Part shown: positions 41,283 to 53,113 of the stretch, piece after piece
Layout: every line of letters starts with the position of its first letter
Numbering within the stretch: position 1 is the stretch's first letter
Source: Diphasiastrum complanatum
Taxonomy: Eukaryota; Streptophyta; Lycopodiopsida; Lycopodiales; Lycopodiaceae
Assembly: GCA_029204225.1 (NCBI GenBank)
Contig: CM055095.1
Location: forward strand, 78,432,403 to 78,496,402
DNA: 64,000 bases
Direction: 5' to 3'
Notes under the pieces: model-generated
What the model was told of the DNA's origin: nothing
Database searches by the model: none
Seen by the model: the letters and a program-made list of their open reading frames with translations, nothing else
Translations under genes and position numbers: made by a program

Positions 41283-42850
41283 CAATAATACCCATAATGG
41301 TCTGGTGGCCATTCCGGATAACCTTGTTTATTGACAATTGGGTAGCTAAGATATGCCCTCGGAGGATCCCAAGATAAATCTTGCTGATATAAGGGATCCT
41401 CATAGATCGGCGCAACTGGTCCCAATGTCATGGACTCCCCCAAATCATAATGTGGATATGACGTGCTTGCTTGATGCTCTTGTCTGTCCAGGTATTCATG
41501 GTATGCCATAACCTGACAACTTTCCTCGGCAGTCAATATCATAGATTTAGGACAAGGCTTTGTCAGTGTAGGTTCTGGTTCTTGCTGTGCAATTGGCCAT
41601 TTTGGTCTTGGATTCTCTGGATTTGGCTGTCTAAGCAATGTGATGTTCTGATGTAGCTTTGTGGTGGCCAGATGTTGAGTGGAACATTCCGACTATGGTT
41701 GGATCTTGCTTATGATTGGCGTTGAAATCAGAGGACAATCTCCCACCTTAGTCTTTTCTTTCTCAATGGACTGCTCTCTTGGAGGCGGTACAGATGGGCC
41801 GTTGCGTTGACTGGTAGTCAGTTTGCCTTCAAGTTGCGTGGTTGACGTGAGGCACCTTTGTAATTCATTCACCAGAAGTTGTTGCAACGTTTTTTTAATG
41901 AGGCTTGGTAAAATCTGCTGGATTGCATCTGTTACCAATTTCTTGACTTCTTCTGCTACCCCTGGTTGGCTAGATTTTACCCACTCTGTCTTCTGTGGTG
42001 TTGGTGATTCACGTGTGGCCGTGTCAACTTGTTTTAGGATCTTTCTCTCATTGCTTCCATCCGCATATGCTTTGTAACCGGTGGCACTAGAAGTTTGCGT
42101 TTGTAGTGCAGCTTCTCGGTTGGTGGATTTGCATGGTCATATATAGGTTGTCGATTCAAGTAGATAGAAGTCATAACGGTTTTTCTTGGATCTCTTAGTG
42201 GACAATCACGACATGATGATTGATGCCGCATTGTTCACACCAAGGATAAAAGGAGGATAGATCATTTCAGTGTGGACATTCTGATCTACGATGTTTACCT
42301 CCACATCCGAAACACCGTACCGTGTGTAAGATTCCGTCACCTCTCAATTGATGCACATACACTGGTATCAGGTCTCCTTTGATCTCTTCCACGTAATATA
42401 GTGGTGAGCTAGTTTGAACTTCCCCTGCATGGGATGGTCCGCTCACTAATATAACCAATACTTTCACAAAACCTTGCTTGGCCACTAGAGAAGATTTTGA
42501 AAGTCCTGAGACCGATCCATTTTCTTTGGAGGAGCGATTTGATGGCAAGCTAGATGGCATAGATGAGGGTTTTGTTGATTGACTTTCAATCTCCAGAAAT
42601 TCCTTATTGGATTGATTTTGTAATCTCGGATTCTGAGCTGGACATTGAGGTGTTGGATGTTTTCCCAAACAATAATGGCACTGGTCCAGTGGTCGGATCT
42701 TCCGATTGGCAATTTGTGGTTCTGGGAGATAATCAGATTGACTGCACATCTCATCTGTGTCACTGACAACTTGCATCTAATCGTCCGTGTTGCTAGTACT
42801 TTGGCTAGCGTTGTCTGTGGCATCTTGTGGATTAGATGCTCTATCATCCC
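41283..42850 (-). pseudogene. Gag/nucleocapsid remnant of element N with three zinc-knuckle-like motifs
   Basis: The minus-strand frames at 42267-42776, 42034-42231, 41693-41938 and 41282-41638 appear to be pieces of one protein. The first contains CHYCLGKHPTPQC and CFGCGGKHRRSEC; the third knuckle (CEQCGINHHV-DC) straddles a frame break near 42200. All three fit CX2CX3HX4C, one residue shorter than the canonical CX2CX4HX4C. Further down are a helical segment (AIQQILPSLIKKTLQQLLVN) and a Pro/Tyr-rich C-terminus (MLRQPNPENPRPKWPIAQQE, QQDLSWDPPRAYLSYPI). Upstream (42850-43080) a decayed stretch reads QLVLISMLSKETLKGY, possibly the capsid end. No pol follows. Role inferred: RNA packaging. Confidence 0.55.
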
Positions 42851-44458
42851 TGATTGTTTGAATGTTGGATATGGGTTGTGATGGTGTGTGCAAGATCTAT
42901 GCTTCTACAATAGCGGTTGCCTTACAAAGTTCGTTTGGATTGGTATATGTAAAGGGTGACATACCAATCTTGATCTCGTGCAGTAATCCGACATAAAAAA
43001 ATGTCATTTTGTGGTGACTAGGAAGACTGGAATTCGAATCTCCCGCCATCTTGGCAAATCATGTCGTGTAGCCCTTGAGAGTTTCTTTGGAAAGCATCGA
43101 GATTAGGACAAGCTGCTCATACATTGCCATGACATGTTGTGTGTAAGATGAAGATGATATGGAGCGGTGTGGTGATGTACGAGAGAAAGATTGGGGGATG
43201 CAGTTTTTGAAATGTGTATGAGGGAATTGATGATGAGGAGATGGAAGAGGAAAAGAAAAACAGAAATATTCCTTTGTCTAGAACATTCACGGTTTGGGCA
43301 AGGGTAGATTTTATAAATAAATTCAATTATGCCCTTCCAGCGAAAGTCTTATGACGAGGGGGGTTTTTTGGCAAAGGGTTAGTTTTGCTTCAAAAAATTA
43401 CTTTTCGACACTTCTCCGCAAGTTTATAGAAGGATTTTTCAATACCAACTATAACTCGCTTTAGCCTTGGCGATCTTGGGAGGAGTCTATCAAAGACAAA
43501 GTCACTCACCAAAGAGGCTTAGGCTAAAATTATTATTATATATATATTTTAGAAAAGGGCCTTCGACAATCGTGGGAGGAGCTATCAAAGATAGGGTTGC
43601 TTCCCAACGAGGCTAATGGCCCAATTCGTATTTTTATTTTTTATAGAAAAATAAACCCTTGCAGATTTCTCTGTGTCCTGGTCTCAATGAGATGGAACTT
43701 CAGAGGCCTCTACAAAAGTTTGTTGTTTTTTTTTTTTTTTTTTGTTGACAACAAACCCTTGCAGATTTATCTGTGTCTTGGTCTTAGTGAGACTAAGATG
43801 GAACTTCATAGGCCTTTACAAAAGTTTGTTTTTTTTTTTTTTTGACAACAAATCCTTGCAGATTTCTCTATGTCCTGGTCTTAGTGAGACTAAGATGGAA
43901 CTTCAGAGGCCTTTACAAAAGTTTGTTATTTGTTTGTTTGTTTGTTTGTTTTTTTTTTTTTAACAATGCCATAAAAAATGAAAAGTAATCGATAGGACGT
44001 GAGGAGACTCGAAGGAAAAAAAAACTTGTTTGAGAAAGAAACGTAAAAGAGAATTAAAGAACCGAAAAAAAGAAAAGCTTAAAAAATACTTAGGTAACTT
44101 ATGAGAAAGGAGGGAAAACTTAAAAAAATAGAATGATTAGAAAACAGAAAAGAGTACTTTGAAAAAAAGGAGGAGGGGGGAAAGCTTGAAAAAAGTGAAC
44201 TAAAGTCATAATAGTGGGCAATCTGGAAAAAAAACCTTAATAAAAAATTAACTACACAATATATGGCCTACAAAATTGAAATTACTACTTAAAAAACAAA
44301 ACTAATCCCTTGAGGGCTTGGGTTTTTTGTAATGAAAATGGAAGATTCCGGAGAATGGGAAAAGGAGGAGGTGAGGGGAAGGAAGCAGAAAAGAGTGGAG
44401 AGAGGAGTGAAGAAATAGAGAGTTTGAAAGACAGCTATGCGGTGAGCAACGTTGGCAC
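42851..44458 (-). other. Leader and 5' internal region of N, with two tandem-repeat clusters
   Basis: Mostly non-coding. Two diverged ~100 bp copies lie at about 43460-43620 (shared ggaggag..ctatcaaaga and cgaggct motifs), and three copies of a ~99 bp unit with T tails at 43652-43962. From 43970 to 44280 it is A-rich on the plus strand. Confidence 0.6.
43652..43962. repeat. ~99-bp tandem repeat, three copies, each ending in a T tract
   Basis: Copies start at 43652, 43752 and 43850 (aaa(c/t)ccttgcagattt...), each closing with caaaagtttgtt and 12-21 T. The last copy has an added (tttg)n before the T run. Confidence 0.9.
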
Positions 44459-44476
44459 TCCCCGGCAATGGCGCCA
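44459..44476 (-). other. Primer-binding site of element N
   Basis: The minus-strand TGGCGCCATTGCCGGGGA, two bases after the LTR end (..GACTACA-at). A near-perfect match to the TGGCGCC-type site used by many gypsy elements. Confidence 0.95.
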
Positions 44477-44478
44477 AT

Positions 44479-45344
<866 letters not shown>

Positions 45345-45629
45345 ATAATAGTTAGCATGACCCATGAAAATGTAGACCTCGCGGATAATCCCCGATGGTG
45401 GTAGATCAGCAATGATCCTAATCTTAGATAGATATGTGGCGATCCCGTGTCTTGACACTATATGGCCGAGAATCAAGCCATGTGTCACCCAAAATTGACA
45501 TTTTTCTGGATTTAGGGAGATCTGGTATTCACGGCATTTTTGTAACACCTTCTCCAAGTTGGATAAGTTTTCTGAATCTGGTCGATGCACGTACAGATCG
45601 TCCAAAAAAATCTCCAAATTTTTTTGCAA
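45345..45629 (-). pseudogene. Gypsy G RT, thumb part
   Basis: Minus strand: NLEIFLDDLYVHRPDSENLS with the catalytic FLDD, VLQKCREYQISLNPEKCQFW, HGLILGHIVSRHGI, then LPPSGIIREVYIFMGHANYY. This is the standard Ty3/gypsy RT order. Coding is interrupted at HANYY by element N. The first five bases (ATAAT) are the right copy of N's target duplication. A stop/frame break separates it from the frame ending at 45657. Confidence 0.9.
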
Positions 45630-45656
45630 ATAATCTTTGAATGCCGCCTGTATGAC

Positions 45657-46987
45657 TCACTGGAAAGTGCTTGGGGCATTGCAAAGTCCGAATGGCATCA
45701 CTTTATAGGCATAGGTTCCCCATTCTGTGGCGGATGCTGTTTTGTGCTGGTCTTGGGGGGCTATCTTCACCTGGTTGTAGCCGTTGAAGCCGTCTAGAAA
45801 ACTATAGGCTTCGGCGCCAGCTACCCTGTTGAGGACACTTTCCGTAAATGGTCCTTTTTGGTGACTGCATTTAGCACCTTCAGATTTCACACAAATACAC
45901 ATTTTGCCGTTCTTCTTGGGTACTATAACTATCAATGATACCCATTCCGTGTGTTCGATTTCATAGATAAAATCTGCATCCATCAGCTTTTGCAACTCCT
46001 GCTTGATCAGCTTAGTATAATTCGGATTGCAGCGGTAATAATGGCTTACCTTGGGGACTGTTCTGTCCACCAAGGGTATGGTGTGTTGGACTATTGTTGG
46101 TGGATTGCCCTTCAGGTCACTATAACTCCATGCAAAACAGTGTTTATGTTCCACCAACAACGATCGTAGTCTCTTGAACTGTGTGGGTGTTAACTGCTCC
46201 CCCACATGCACTATCTTTTCTTCTTCACCTGGCTCAGCAAGGTCCATTGGCTGTGTTCGTGCAAGTCCCTCAAGACTTGTTCCGCTGGTGCTTGACTTTG
46301 ATCAGGTTCTCTCTGGGCTTGCGACATCATGATTACCACGTCGTCCAAGGTATAGTTCTTGAAAGTCTCAGACATCTTGTGAACTGGCGCTCGTCGAGAT
46401 TCCTCTTTCAGCATATTGATCTTGGCCCGACTGGTCATTTTTTGATTTTTTGTCACCTCTGTAGAAGATGACGCTGTATCTGAGTCCAACTTGATTGACT
46501 TCAAGGATTTCAATACTTTCTTTTTGCTCTTTTTTGTCATCTCGGTGGATTCGTCCTTGTTATCCTTCATCAAGACTGCCGTGACATTCGCCTCATGGTT
46601 GCGAATATCTACATCCACTGTAGCTATTGCCTCATCGGGTAGATCACTCCAACGGATCACCTGGTTGTAGTGCTACGTCAACTGATTCTTCTTATTCGTA
46701 GGTGCCTTGGGTGGATCAACCCTTGAGACTTTCGCCATAGCAGACTTTTGCGGTGATTGAGTTGGTACTTTCCCGATTTCGTAACGATCTGGGTCCATGT
46801 GGTGTAAGACCTCTTCATCAGTTAGCTCAATCTCTTTATTATAAGTTAGAGCATGTTGCCAAGGGACCAAATCATCATCCACTGGGTTGTCAATAGGTTC
46901 CGCTGACAGCCATGCTATGTTTATCATATTCATCCCAAATGTGATGGGTGTGTCCATAGTGTAACACTTGGGTGAAGATGTACTAGG
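45657..46987 (-). pseudogene. Gypsy G: linker and RT N-terminal part
   Basis: On the minus strand from 46987: TPITFGMNMINIAWLSAEPI and a charged linker (46211-46957, Lys/Ser/Asp-rich, KKSKKKVLKSLKS) broken by one stop, then 45657-46247 with GEQLTPTQFKRLRSLLVEHK, CFAWSYSDL, LMDADFIYEIEHTEWVS, VPKKNGKMCICV, FLDGFNGYNQVKIAPQDQHK and MPFGLCNAPSTFQ. These are RT blocks 1-4 of Ty3/gypsy; the DxxSGY-type box reads DGFNGY. Upstream protease and gag are absent because copia B's LTR begins at 46988 while the frame is still open. RT would copy the element's RNA; the element is split by N, cut by A and B, and inactive. Confidence 0.85.
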
Positions 46988-47599
46988 TGTTGAAATATTG
47001 AAAAAATCTATCTAATGTTGTAAGTAGGGGTCCTAAAAATGCCAAAGATGAATTGAGCTCTTTTGGCTTAGTAAAGACTCATCTTAGAATAAAATATTCA
47101 AGGTGGTAGAAGTAGAAACTTGAGCTACCATAGGAATTGCCATTTGTACTTTCCATGCCACATTTAATGCATGAAAATACTAGGTGACACAATTAAACAT
47201 ATTGAGGTGGCTTGAATAAGTCTAGATAGCTTGAGAGGTGGATTCATAACTCCAATTCAACTCAAAGTAGGAGGAGAGTCCATGGATCTATATATATCTG
47301 ATGTACTCTCATTGAGAAGATGATCATTTTTGTGTGTAATGCAAATTTGGAGACTAAGCTCTTTGTGCCCTCTCTCTCTACTCAAGTTTGTACTTTCATA
47401 TTCTCTCTCTAGCCGAGTTGAGACATTTGTTGTACTTAGTTTCATGTTTTGTTGATAGATCTTGCTTGTAACACAATAATATTTCTTGTATGATCAGCTT
47501 TCCTATTGTCAATCAATGCTAGTTTGATCTTTATGATATTATTGGGCTTAGGAGATCAAAAGTACATGTGTAGGGCATCTCATACGTGTGAATTCAACA
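46988..47599 (+). mobile_element. 5' LTR of copia B, 612 bp
   Basis: TGTTGAAATATTGAAAAAA to ..GTGTGAATTCAACA. Same family as A's 5' LTR, opposite orientation. TATATATAT near 47289. Confidence 0.92.
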
Positions 47600-47611
47600 T
47601 GGTATCAGAGC
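47600..47611 (+). other. Primer-binding site of copia B
   Basis: TGGTATCAGAGC directly after the LTR. Confidence 0.9.
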
Positions 47612-48354
47612 CTACCTAAGATTTATAAGCAAATCTGATCAAAAAGTTTGCAAATATGATCAAATTTCAAGCTAGGAATTGTCTAGATTCTACTTTCTAG
47701 CTAGTTTGTAGTTTTCTGGTGATTTAGAGCTTCAAACCACTTTGAATGGTCCAGATCAGGTATTGTACAGAATTTTAGATGCAGGCACTTGTGAAATCCG
47801 CCCATTTTCAGTTTGGTGGTTCTCTCTCACCTTAGATCCAAATTTCACGCAATTTCACCCACTAGAAAGCTAGAAATGTATAGAATTTGATGCAATTTGA
47901 ATCATGACAGTTGGATAAGCCAATCAAAAGTTATAAGCTTTTGAATAGTCATAGGTAGGGCACCTAGACTTGTGGCAAATCGTGAGTACATGTCATTTAT
48001 TGCCTGAAGGACCACAAAAATCATCCAGAAGTTGACGAATCTCATCTATATGTGATTTAGGCAAAATTTAGAGGATCTAGGCAAATTGTTTCATACAAAT
48101 AGATTGTATTTGTGTCAATTTGACTTTTCTGGAATATTTCACACGTGTGAAATTCAGAGAACCATAACTTTTGCCATACTTCATCTTTTTTGATGATTCA
48201 AATCTTGTTTGGAGAGATTGTCAAGTAGTGAGATCTATCTCATAGTTTTTTGCTTAGTCTTACATAGGATTTGGTTTTTTTACCCTTTATTGGTTCCCGT
48301 AGTGAGAAGATAAGCAATTTTTTCATCCATCTTTTTTGATTTCAAACATTCATT
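47612..48354 (+). other. Copia B 5' leader
   Basis: Non-coding leader, an inverted near-copy of 38622-39434, including the cacacgtgtgaaa palindrome near 48140. Confidence 0.75.
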
Positions 48355-49707
48355 ATGACTTCAATGAGTGTCTTTCTATTAGAAGCAAGTGAAAGATTGT
48401 CAACCTCCAATTACTCAATTTGGAAGGTTAGATGGAATCTGTCTTAATTCTACAAGATGTGATGGATATTGTACTTGGAATTGAAGAAGAACCACAAATT
48501 CCTCAAAAAATTTCAAAGTACAAAAAGAGAGCTAGGATGGCTCTGCATTATATTAAAATGAATGTCTCAAATGACATCTTAAGAGAAATGGGTGCTTGTA
48601 CTAATGCCAAAGATGCTTGGGATACTCTCAAGTCCATCTATGAGGCAAAAAATACTTCTAGACTTCTAACACTAAGAAACCAAAATTTTCAAAGTGTATA
48701 GAGAAGTGATGAATGTGCTTCAGCTTATGTAATGAGAGTTAAAGACCTCCATAGAGAATTGTCATGCATAGGAGACTCCATCAACCAAAATGAACTTGTT
48801 CAAGTCATTCTTGATGGGTTAAAGGAGGAATATGAGAATCTTGTTTAGAGTTATGCCATTAAGGAGGAGCTACCAAGTTTGGAAGCACTCCAAAGTGTGC
48901 CCATTTTTTAAGAATCAAGACAAGAGTATAAACTCTTGAAAATAAAAAGACTGTCTCTCAACATTGATGGTAAAGCCCTCTTTACCAAAGACAAGCATAA
49001 GTCAAGAAGTAAGAATCAACACCAACCCTCTTCAAGCAAGAACAATCTTATTTCCAAGGAGAAAGGAGAAGAGGATGAGTCCTCTCAAGCTTTCACATCC
49101 AAGAAGAAGAAGAAAAACATCAAGTGTTTCTTTTGTGGCAAGACGAGGCATTATGCCACCAATTGCTTCAAGAAGAAGAGTCAATTCAAGCAAGCCAACA
49201 TTTCCAATGAAGAGAAGGGAGATGCTCAGAAAAGTGATGGAGAGGGATCTCTTATGGTCTCAAGTTTTTCTTCATCACCTTTCAAGAAAGATGGTTCATG
49301 GTACATCGACAGTGGAGCATCCTCATATATGTGTAGCTCCAAGCATACTTTTTCATCCATGACACCTGATGAAGGAGCCAAGAAGTCCATCTACACAGCA
49401 AATGATCATGAGTGTGCTATTGAAGGCATAGGGACCATTCCCTTGAAGCTTTCATCATCAAAAGTTCTTTCTCTATCTAAAGTACTTTTTGCTCCTAAGC
49501 TAACGAAAAATCTTATTAGTGTTGGGCAATTGTTTGATAGTGGACTAGATGTGAATTTCAATGTTGATACATGTACAATCAAGAAGCATGATGAGATCCT
49601 TGCATTTGGGTCTAGATATGGTGGAATCTACAAGCTTGATCCCAAAGAGTATGCTAACTCTTGTGATGGTGCTTTTGCTTCTCATATTTCTTTGGAGGAA
49701 TTATGGA
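48355..49707 (+). pseudogene. Copia B gag and protease, truncated
   Basis: Start at ATG 48355 (MTSMSVFLLEASERLSTSNY, IWKVRWN), the true family gag start. One missing base near 48428 shifts to MESVLILQDVMD (48432-48701), then AKDAWDTLKSIYEAKN with a stop. The segment 48702-48935 has two stops (YENLV-stop and an early stop before ESRQEYK). The last frame (48936-49707) has the Lys-rich nucleocapsid, knuckle CFFCGKTRHYATNC, protease box WYIDSGASSYM, and ends at SLEELW, the first residues of pre-integrase. At 49707 the copy is cut off and minus-strand gypsy F begins. Sequence matches A closely, with different stops. Confidence 0.88.
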
Positions 49708-50640
49708 TAGTCAATGCCCCGCTTTTCAAAGGGCAACTGAGCAGTAAGGGTTATTAAGGGCCTTATTCTTTTATCGGGCACTCCTACCCTTTGACAAATA
49801 TCACATTTTACGTAATAATCGTGGCAATCCTTAAATAGTGTGGACCACCAGTATCCTGCTCTTAGGACCTTCTGTGCTGTGGCATCACCGGCAAAGTGAC
49901 CCCTACACACAGAGTCGTGGCATTCCTCAAGGATAAATGGGACTTCATTGGGCAGTACACACCTTTGGTAAATGCCTTCAATGCCTTTCCTATTCAACCT
50001 ACTGTCTATAACTTTGAATCTCAAAGCCTGAACTTTAGGCTTCTTTTTCTCGGCTTTTGACAGACCTTTAGGCAACTCTAAGGTGGTCAGGTAATGGGCT
50101 AAAGCTTGATACCATTGTGGTACTGCCTCGACATCCAATTTGAACATTTCACGATTCCCTTCGTCCATTGGGTCAAATGGGACCTCTTGCAATGAGCCAT
50201 GTTCTTCAACAAATACATCAATGTGAGGTTGAGAAATCTTCAGGTCATCTACTTTCTTCTCTTGACTTTCTATCTCAAGGTCATCTTCCTCTACCAGGCT
50301 ATAATCACGTAGACAATCCACCAAATTTTTTGGCTTTGGGCGGTTTGTTTCTCTACACACTTCAAAACATTCCTTGAGTACTCTGATGTGATCTTCAATA
50401 TTGTTGGTTGTTTTACAGATGTCATCCATAAACACCTTAATGTGCTCAGACACCAGGTTTCCAAAGGATTCATTCATAAACCTCTGCTACGTGTCCAGGG
50501 CATTACAAAGTCCAAACGACATGACATGGTAAGCATATGTGCCGAATGGAGTCGTAAAGGTCGTCTTAAGCTTGTCTTCAAGAGCTATGGCAATTTGGTT
50601 ATAGCCCACGAAACAGTCCATAAAAGTATACATTTGCTTT
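49708..50640 (-). pseudogene. Gypsy F: RT piece joined to integrase N-terminus
   Basis: Minus strand: GKQMYTFMDCFVGYNQIAIA (about 50635), TTPFGTYAYHVMSFGLCNAL, a stop, then RFMNESFGNLVSEHIKVFMD with the FMDD catalytic pair, HIRVLKECFEVCRE. The text then passes to a charged segment (RPKPKNLVDCLRDYSLVEED) and to the integrase zinc-binding region: CVLPNEVPFILEECHDSVCR, GHFAGDATAQKVLRAGYWW, CDICQRVG (HHCC). The RT N-terminal blocks, the RT thumb, all of RNase H and the integrase DDE core are missing. Cut at 49708 by copia B. Inactive. Confidence 0.85.
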
Positions 50641-50660
50641 CCAGCTAATTGATTAAACAT

Positions 50661-51617
50661 TTATGCATTCACAACCACTCTTTTCTTCCTACGGCCAAAA
50701 ATCAAATGACCACTGGGAATATCAACCAAACAATCGATCTTCCTAAGCCACGATTGACCTAATAGCATAGCATATGCTTTCCTACCGGCCTGCATACGCA
50801 CAACATAAAAGTCTACTTTGGCAACCTTCCCAGCCACACTCACAGACAACCCACTCAATATACCTTTAGCTTTTAACCTCAAATTGTCAGCTAGCTTTAG
50901 GGTCAAGTTCCCACCATCCACTAAATCGAAACTCAATCTCTCACACAAGTTAGCATTCATAACATTTACTGCAGCTCCAGCATTGACTATAACATTAGCA
51001 ATCAACAGCCCGTCAACAATAGCATCGACTTTGGGGTAGCTCTTTTCTAATCCATTGCTTGATACTTGATCTAATTCAACCACAGTAGGCTTATGCCCAT
51101 TAAGCCATCGAATTCTTAACACCTCCCTAAGTTCTCGCTTTACTGCCGGAGATTTTTGCAGCAATTGGAGTAAGTTGATATCTATTTTGACCTTATGCAA
51201 ATGGTCCACTAACTTGAATGGTTCATAAGACTCTAATGCCGCTCTCCTTCTCCAGCTCTTTTTTTCAAACCTAATCGGAACATGCAGACGCTTCTTAGTG
51301 GGCTTCGTCGGATCATTAATAACGTCTTTCACAGCTTGGTTCTCTATCACAGGCTCATCAGCTACAGCTGGTAATCTATCATCGGGAACATGCTTTCCTT
51401 TATTCATAGCAGCTGCCTTTTGCGCTCTAGTCATCACTAAACATTCAGGTTGAGCCTCTTCAGGTACAACATCAATTAGGCACATAGGTCGTCCCTCATT
51501 GGAGTCACCACGTTGGAGAATTTGAATTCGTTCAGTAGAGTCCTTCAAAGGTCCAACAACTCTATGGTTTTCAGGGCCAGGTTGATTAGCTTGTTCATTT
51601 GAAGCTTTAACTTTCAT
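50661..51617 (-). pseudogene. Gypsy F aspartic protease region (318 codons)
   Basis: Minus-strand frame. Residues 1-150 are a charged gag-protease linker (VMTRAQKAAAMNKGKH, FEKKSWRRRAALESYEPFKL). Residues 190-300 form a retropepsin-like domain: VDGLLIANVIVNAGAAVNVM, LCERLSFDLV, then LRLKAKGILSGLSVSVAGKV and AYAMLLGQSWLRKIDCLVDI, ending HLIFGRRKKR. In the family the catalytic motif is a D-[S/A/P]-G or equivalent; here the position reads NAG, so the catalytic Asp is probably lost. The frame stops at 50661, and the following sequence already lies within RT, so the RT N-terminus is deleted. Confidence 0.75.
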
Positions 51618-51835
51618 GTAGCAACGGTCATCAGTATGGCCTTTCTTCCCAGAAATAGTACATTTAAGGTTGGGGCAATCTCTTATTAGATGATCGCCCT
51701 TACCAATTCGGCAAGATAACTCTTTTGGTCGACCAGGTCATCTCTCACCAATCAAATTTTGTTGCCTCTTGAGAAAATTAACGTCAAGGGCTAGGGACTT
51801 CATATTTTCGGACATTATATCCATATAATTCTTTA
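51618..51835 (-). pseudogene. Gypsy F nucleocapsid region, decayed
   Basis: Between gag and the protease linker. Broken frames with remnants such as CRIG / CTISGKKGHTDD, suggesting a zinc knuckle (a Cys pair and KKGH are visible near 51630-51660) that is interrupted by frameshifts. Confidence 0.4.
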
Positions 51836-53002
51836 TCATATCGTAAGGATTTGACGAAGATGATTCATATCCTCCCATCGCATTTTGGTCAGGTACTGTA
51901 GCAGCACCTTTTCCTGCATTTGAGTTTTGGATTTCAATTCTTTGATTGCTAATAGACGGCTAGGCAACTCTACATTTCTAACAAAAGGAGAATGTGATAC
52001 AGTTGCTTGGATTGTAGTAGCATAAAGTACAGCTTGAGGATAACCATTCGTCCTTCCAAGGCCTGGTTGTTGTCCACCCCATGAATAGGACCTAGAGGCA
52101 TTGGCTAATGCCACCACCTCTTGGGTCGATATCATAGAATTTTCAATTTCTACCGCCCTAGTGATTGCTTCTTCAATAGTTTTTGGAGCTGATTTCCTCA
52201 CATCTACTTGAATAGCGTACTTCAATTTTTTTAAGTAAATTGACAGAATCCAGTCTTTAGGAGGAGCATTGGTTCCAAATTGTCTCACCAATTCCTTAGT
52301 CCTCCAATTGTACTAAGACACTGTCTCCCACTCTTCTTGTCTACAACCCGTAAGAGCATAGATCGGATGGTCTCTAGATTTTGGTACTTGAAATTCTCCT
52401 AGGAATTTAGTAATAAAGACACCCATACTCAGTATGGAGTATGGTTTCAAATGGTAATACCAATCACTAGCTCCCCCAAACAATGTTCCACTGAATAACA
52501 ACATTTGGTGACCTTCGTCCGTTATCCTATTAATCCAACAGGACCGATAAAAGTCATTTACATGTTTCTGGAGATCTTCCTGAGAGGTAGCCCAATAAGA
52601 AGACATAGCTTGGGTTAACAATTCAGGTTTGGTCACATTTGGACCAATGAATATGGCCTGAGCACCTCTTACAACTTGGTTCGCCATTTGGTTTGGATTC
52701 AAATTCTCCTCACTACTTTTGGGAAAATCTTCCTTGGAATCAAGAGCAACGTCTATAGTCTTGGCTGATAAATCAGGAATTTCATCCAAAGGTAGTTCAA
52801 CCCCGGTATTTTGAGGGTCTTTAAATGTACTACTTATGTCTGCAAACTCTTGTTCTAGGAGAAGGGATGTAGAAGTTTGTCCTAATCTCTCAAGGATAGT
52901 ACGACTTCTTGTGCAATATGCAATGCCCTCACCAAGACCAGGGGTTTTTTGTTTTTCAATCAGTGACTTTAAGTATGAACTGAGTGAATCTTCATTAGAC
53001 AT
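51836..53002 (-). pseudogene. Gypsy F gag, two open parts
   Basis: Start at ATG 53002 (MSNEDSLSSYLKSLIEKQKT), 92 bp downstream of the primer site on the element's strand. Residues 60-130 are acidic; residues 150-225 are the capsid: SQEDLQKHVNDFYRSCWINR, GASDWYYHLKPYSILSMGVF, ITKFLGEFQVPKSR. The frame stops at 52313 (ETVS), then continues at 52291-51836: RQFGTNAPPKDWILSIYLKK, AIQVDVRKSAPKTIEEAITR, AVEIENSMI. The DWYYHL box corresponds to the W-Y/F-x-L core of retrotransposon gag. One stop and one or two frameshifts. The N-terminal third is repeated in the tandem duplication (54449-54766). Confidence 0.8.
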
Positions 53003-53093
53003 CCAACAATAGGATCTGGGAACTGATCATTCAGTTGACATCTCATTATACCTCCAAGTACAATAGAACCATAAATCGAAAGGAACTCGTGCT

Positions 53094-53113
53094 CCTCCCG
53101 GCAGATGCACCAA
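53094..53113 (-). other. Primer-binding site of gypsy F (unit 1)
   Basis: The minus-strand TTGGTGCATCTGCCGGGAGG directly follows the LTR end (..TCCCATCA). It resembles the TTGGCGCCGTCTGCCGGGA type with transitions. The second copy is at 55011-55030. Confidence 0.75.

Noticed and set aside
43020-43060. ggaattcgaatctcccgcc, resembling a tRNA B box
   Set aside because: No A box, acceptor pairing or terminator nearby; lies in decayed gag of element N.
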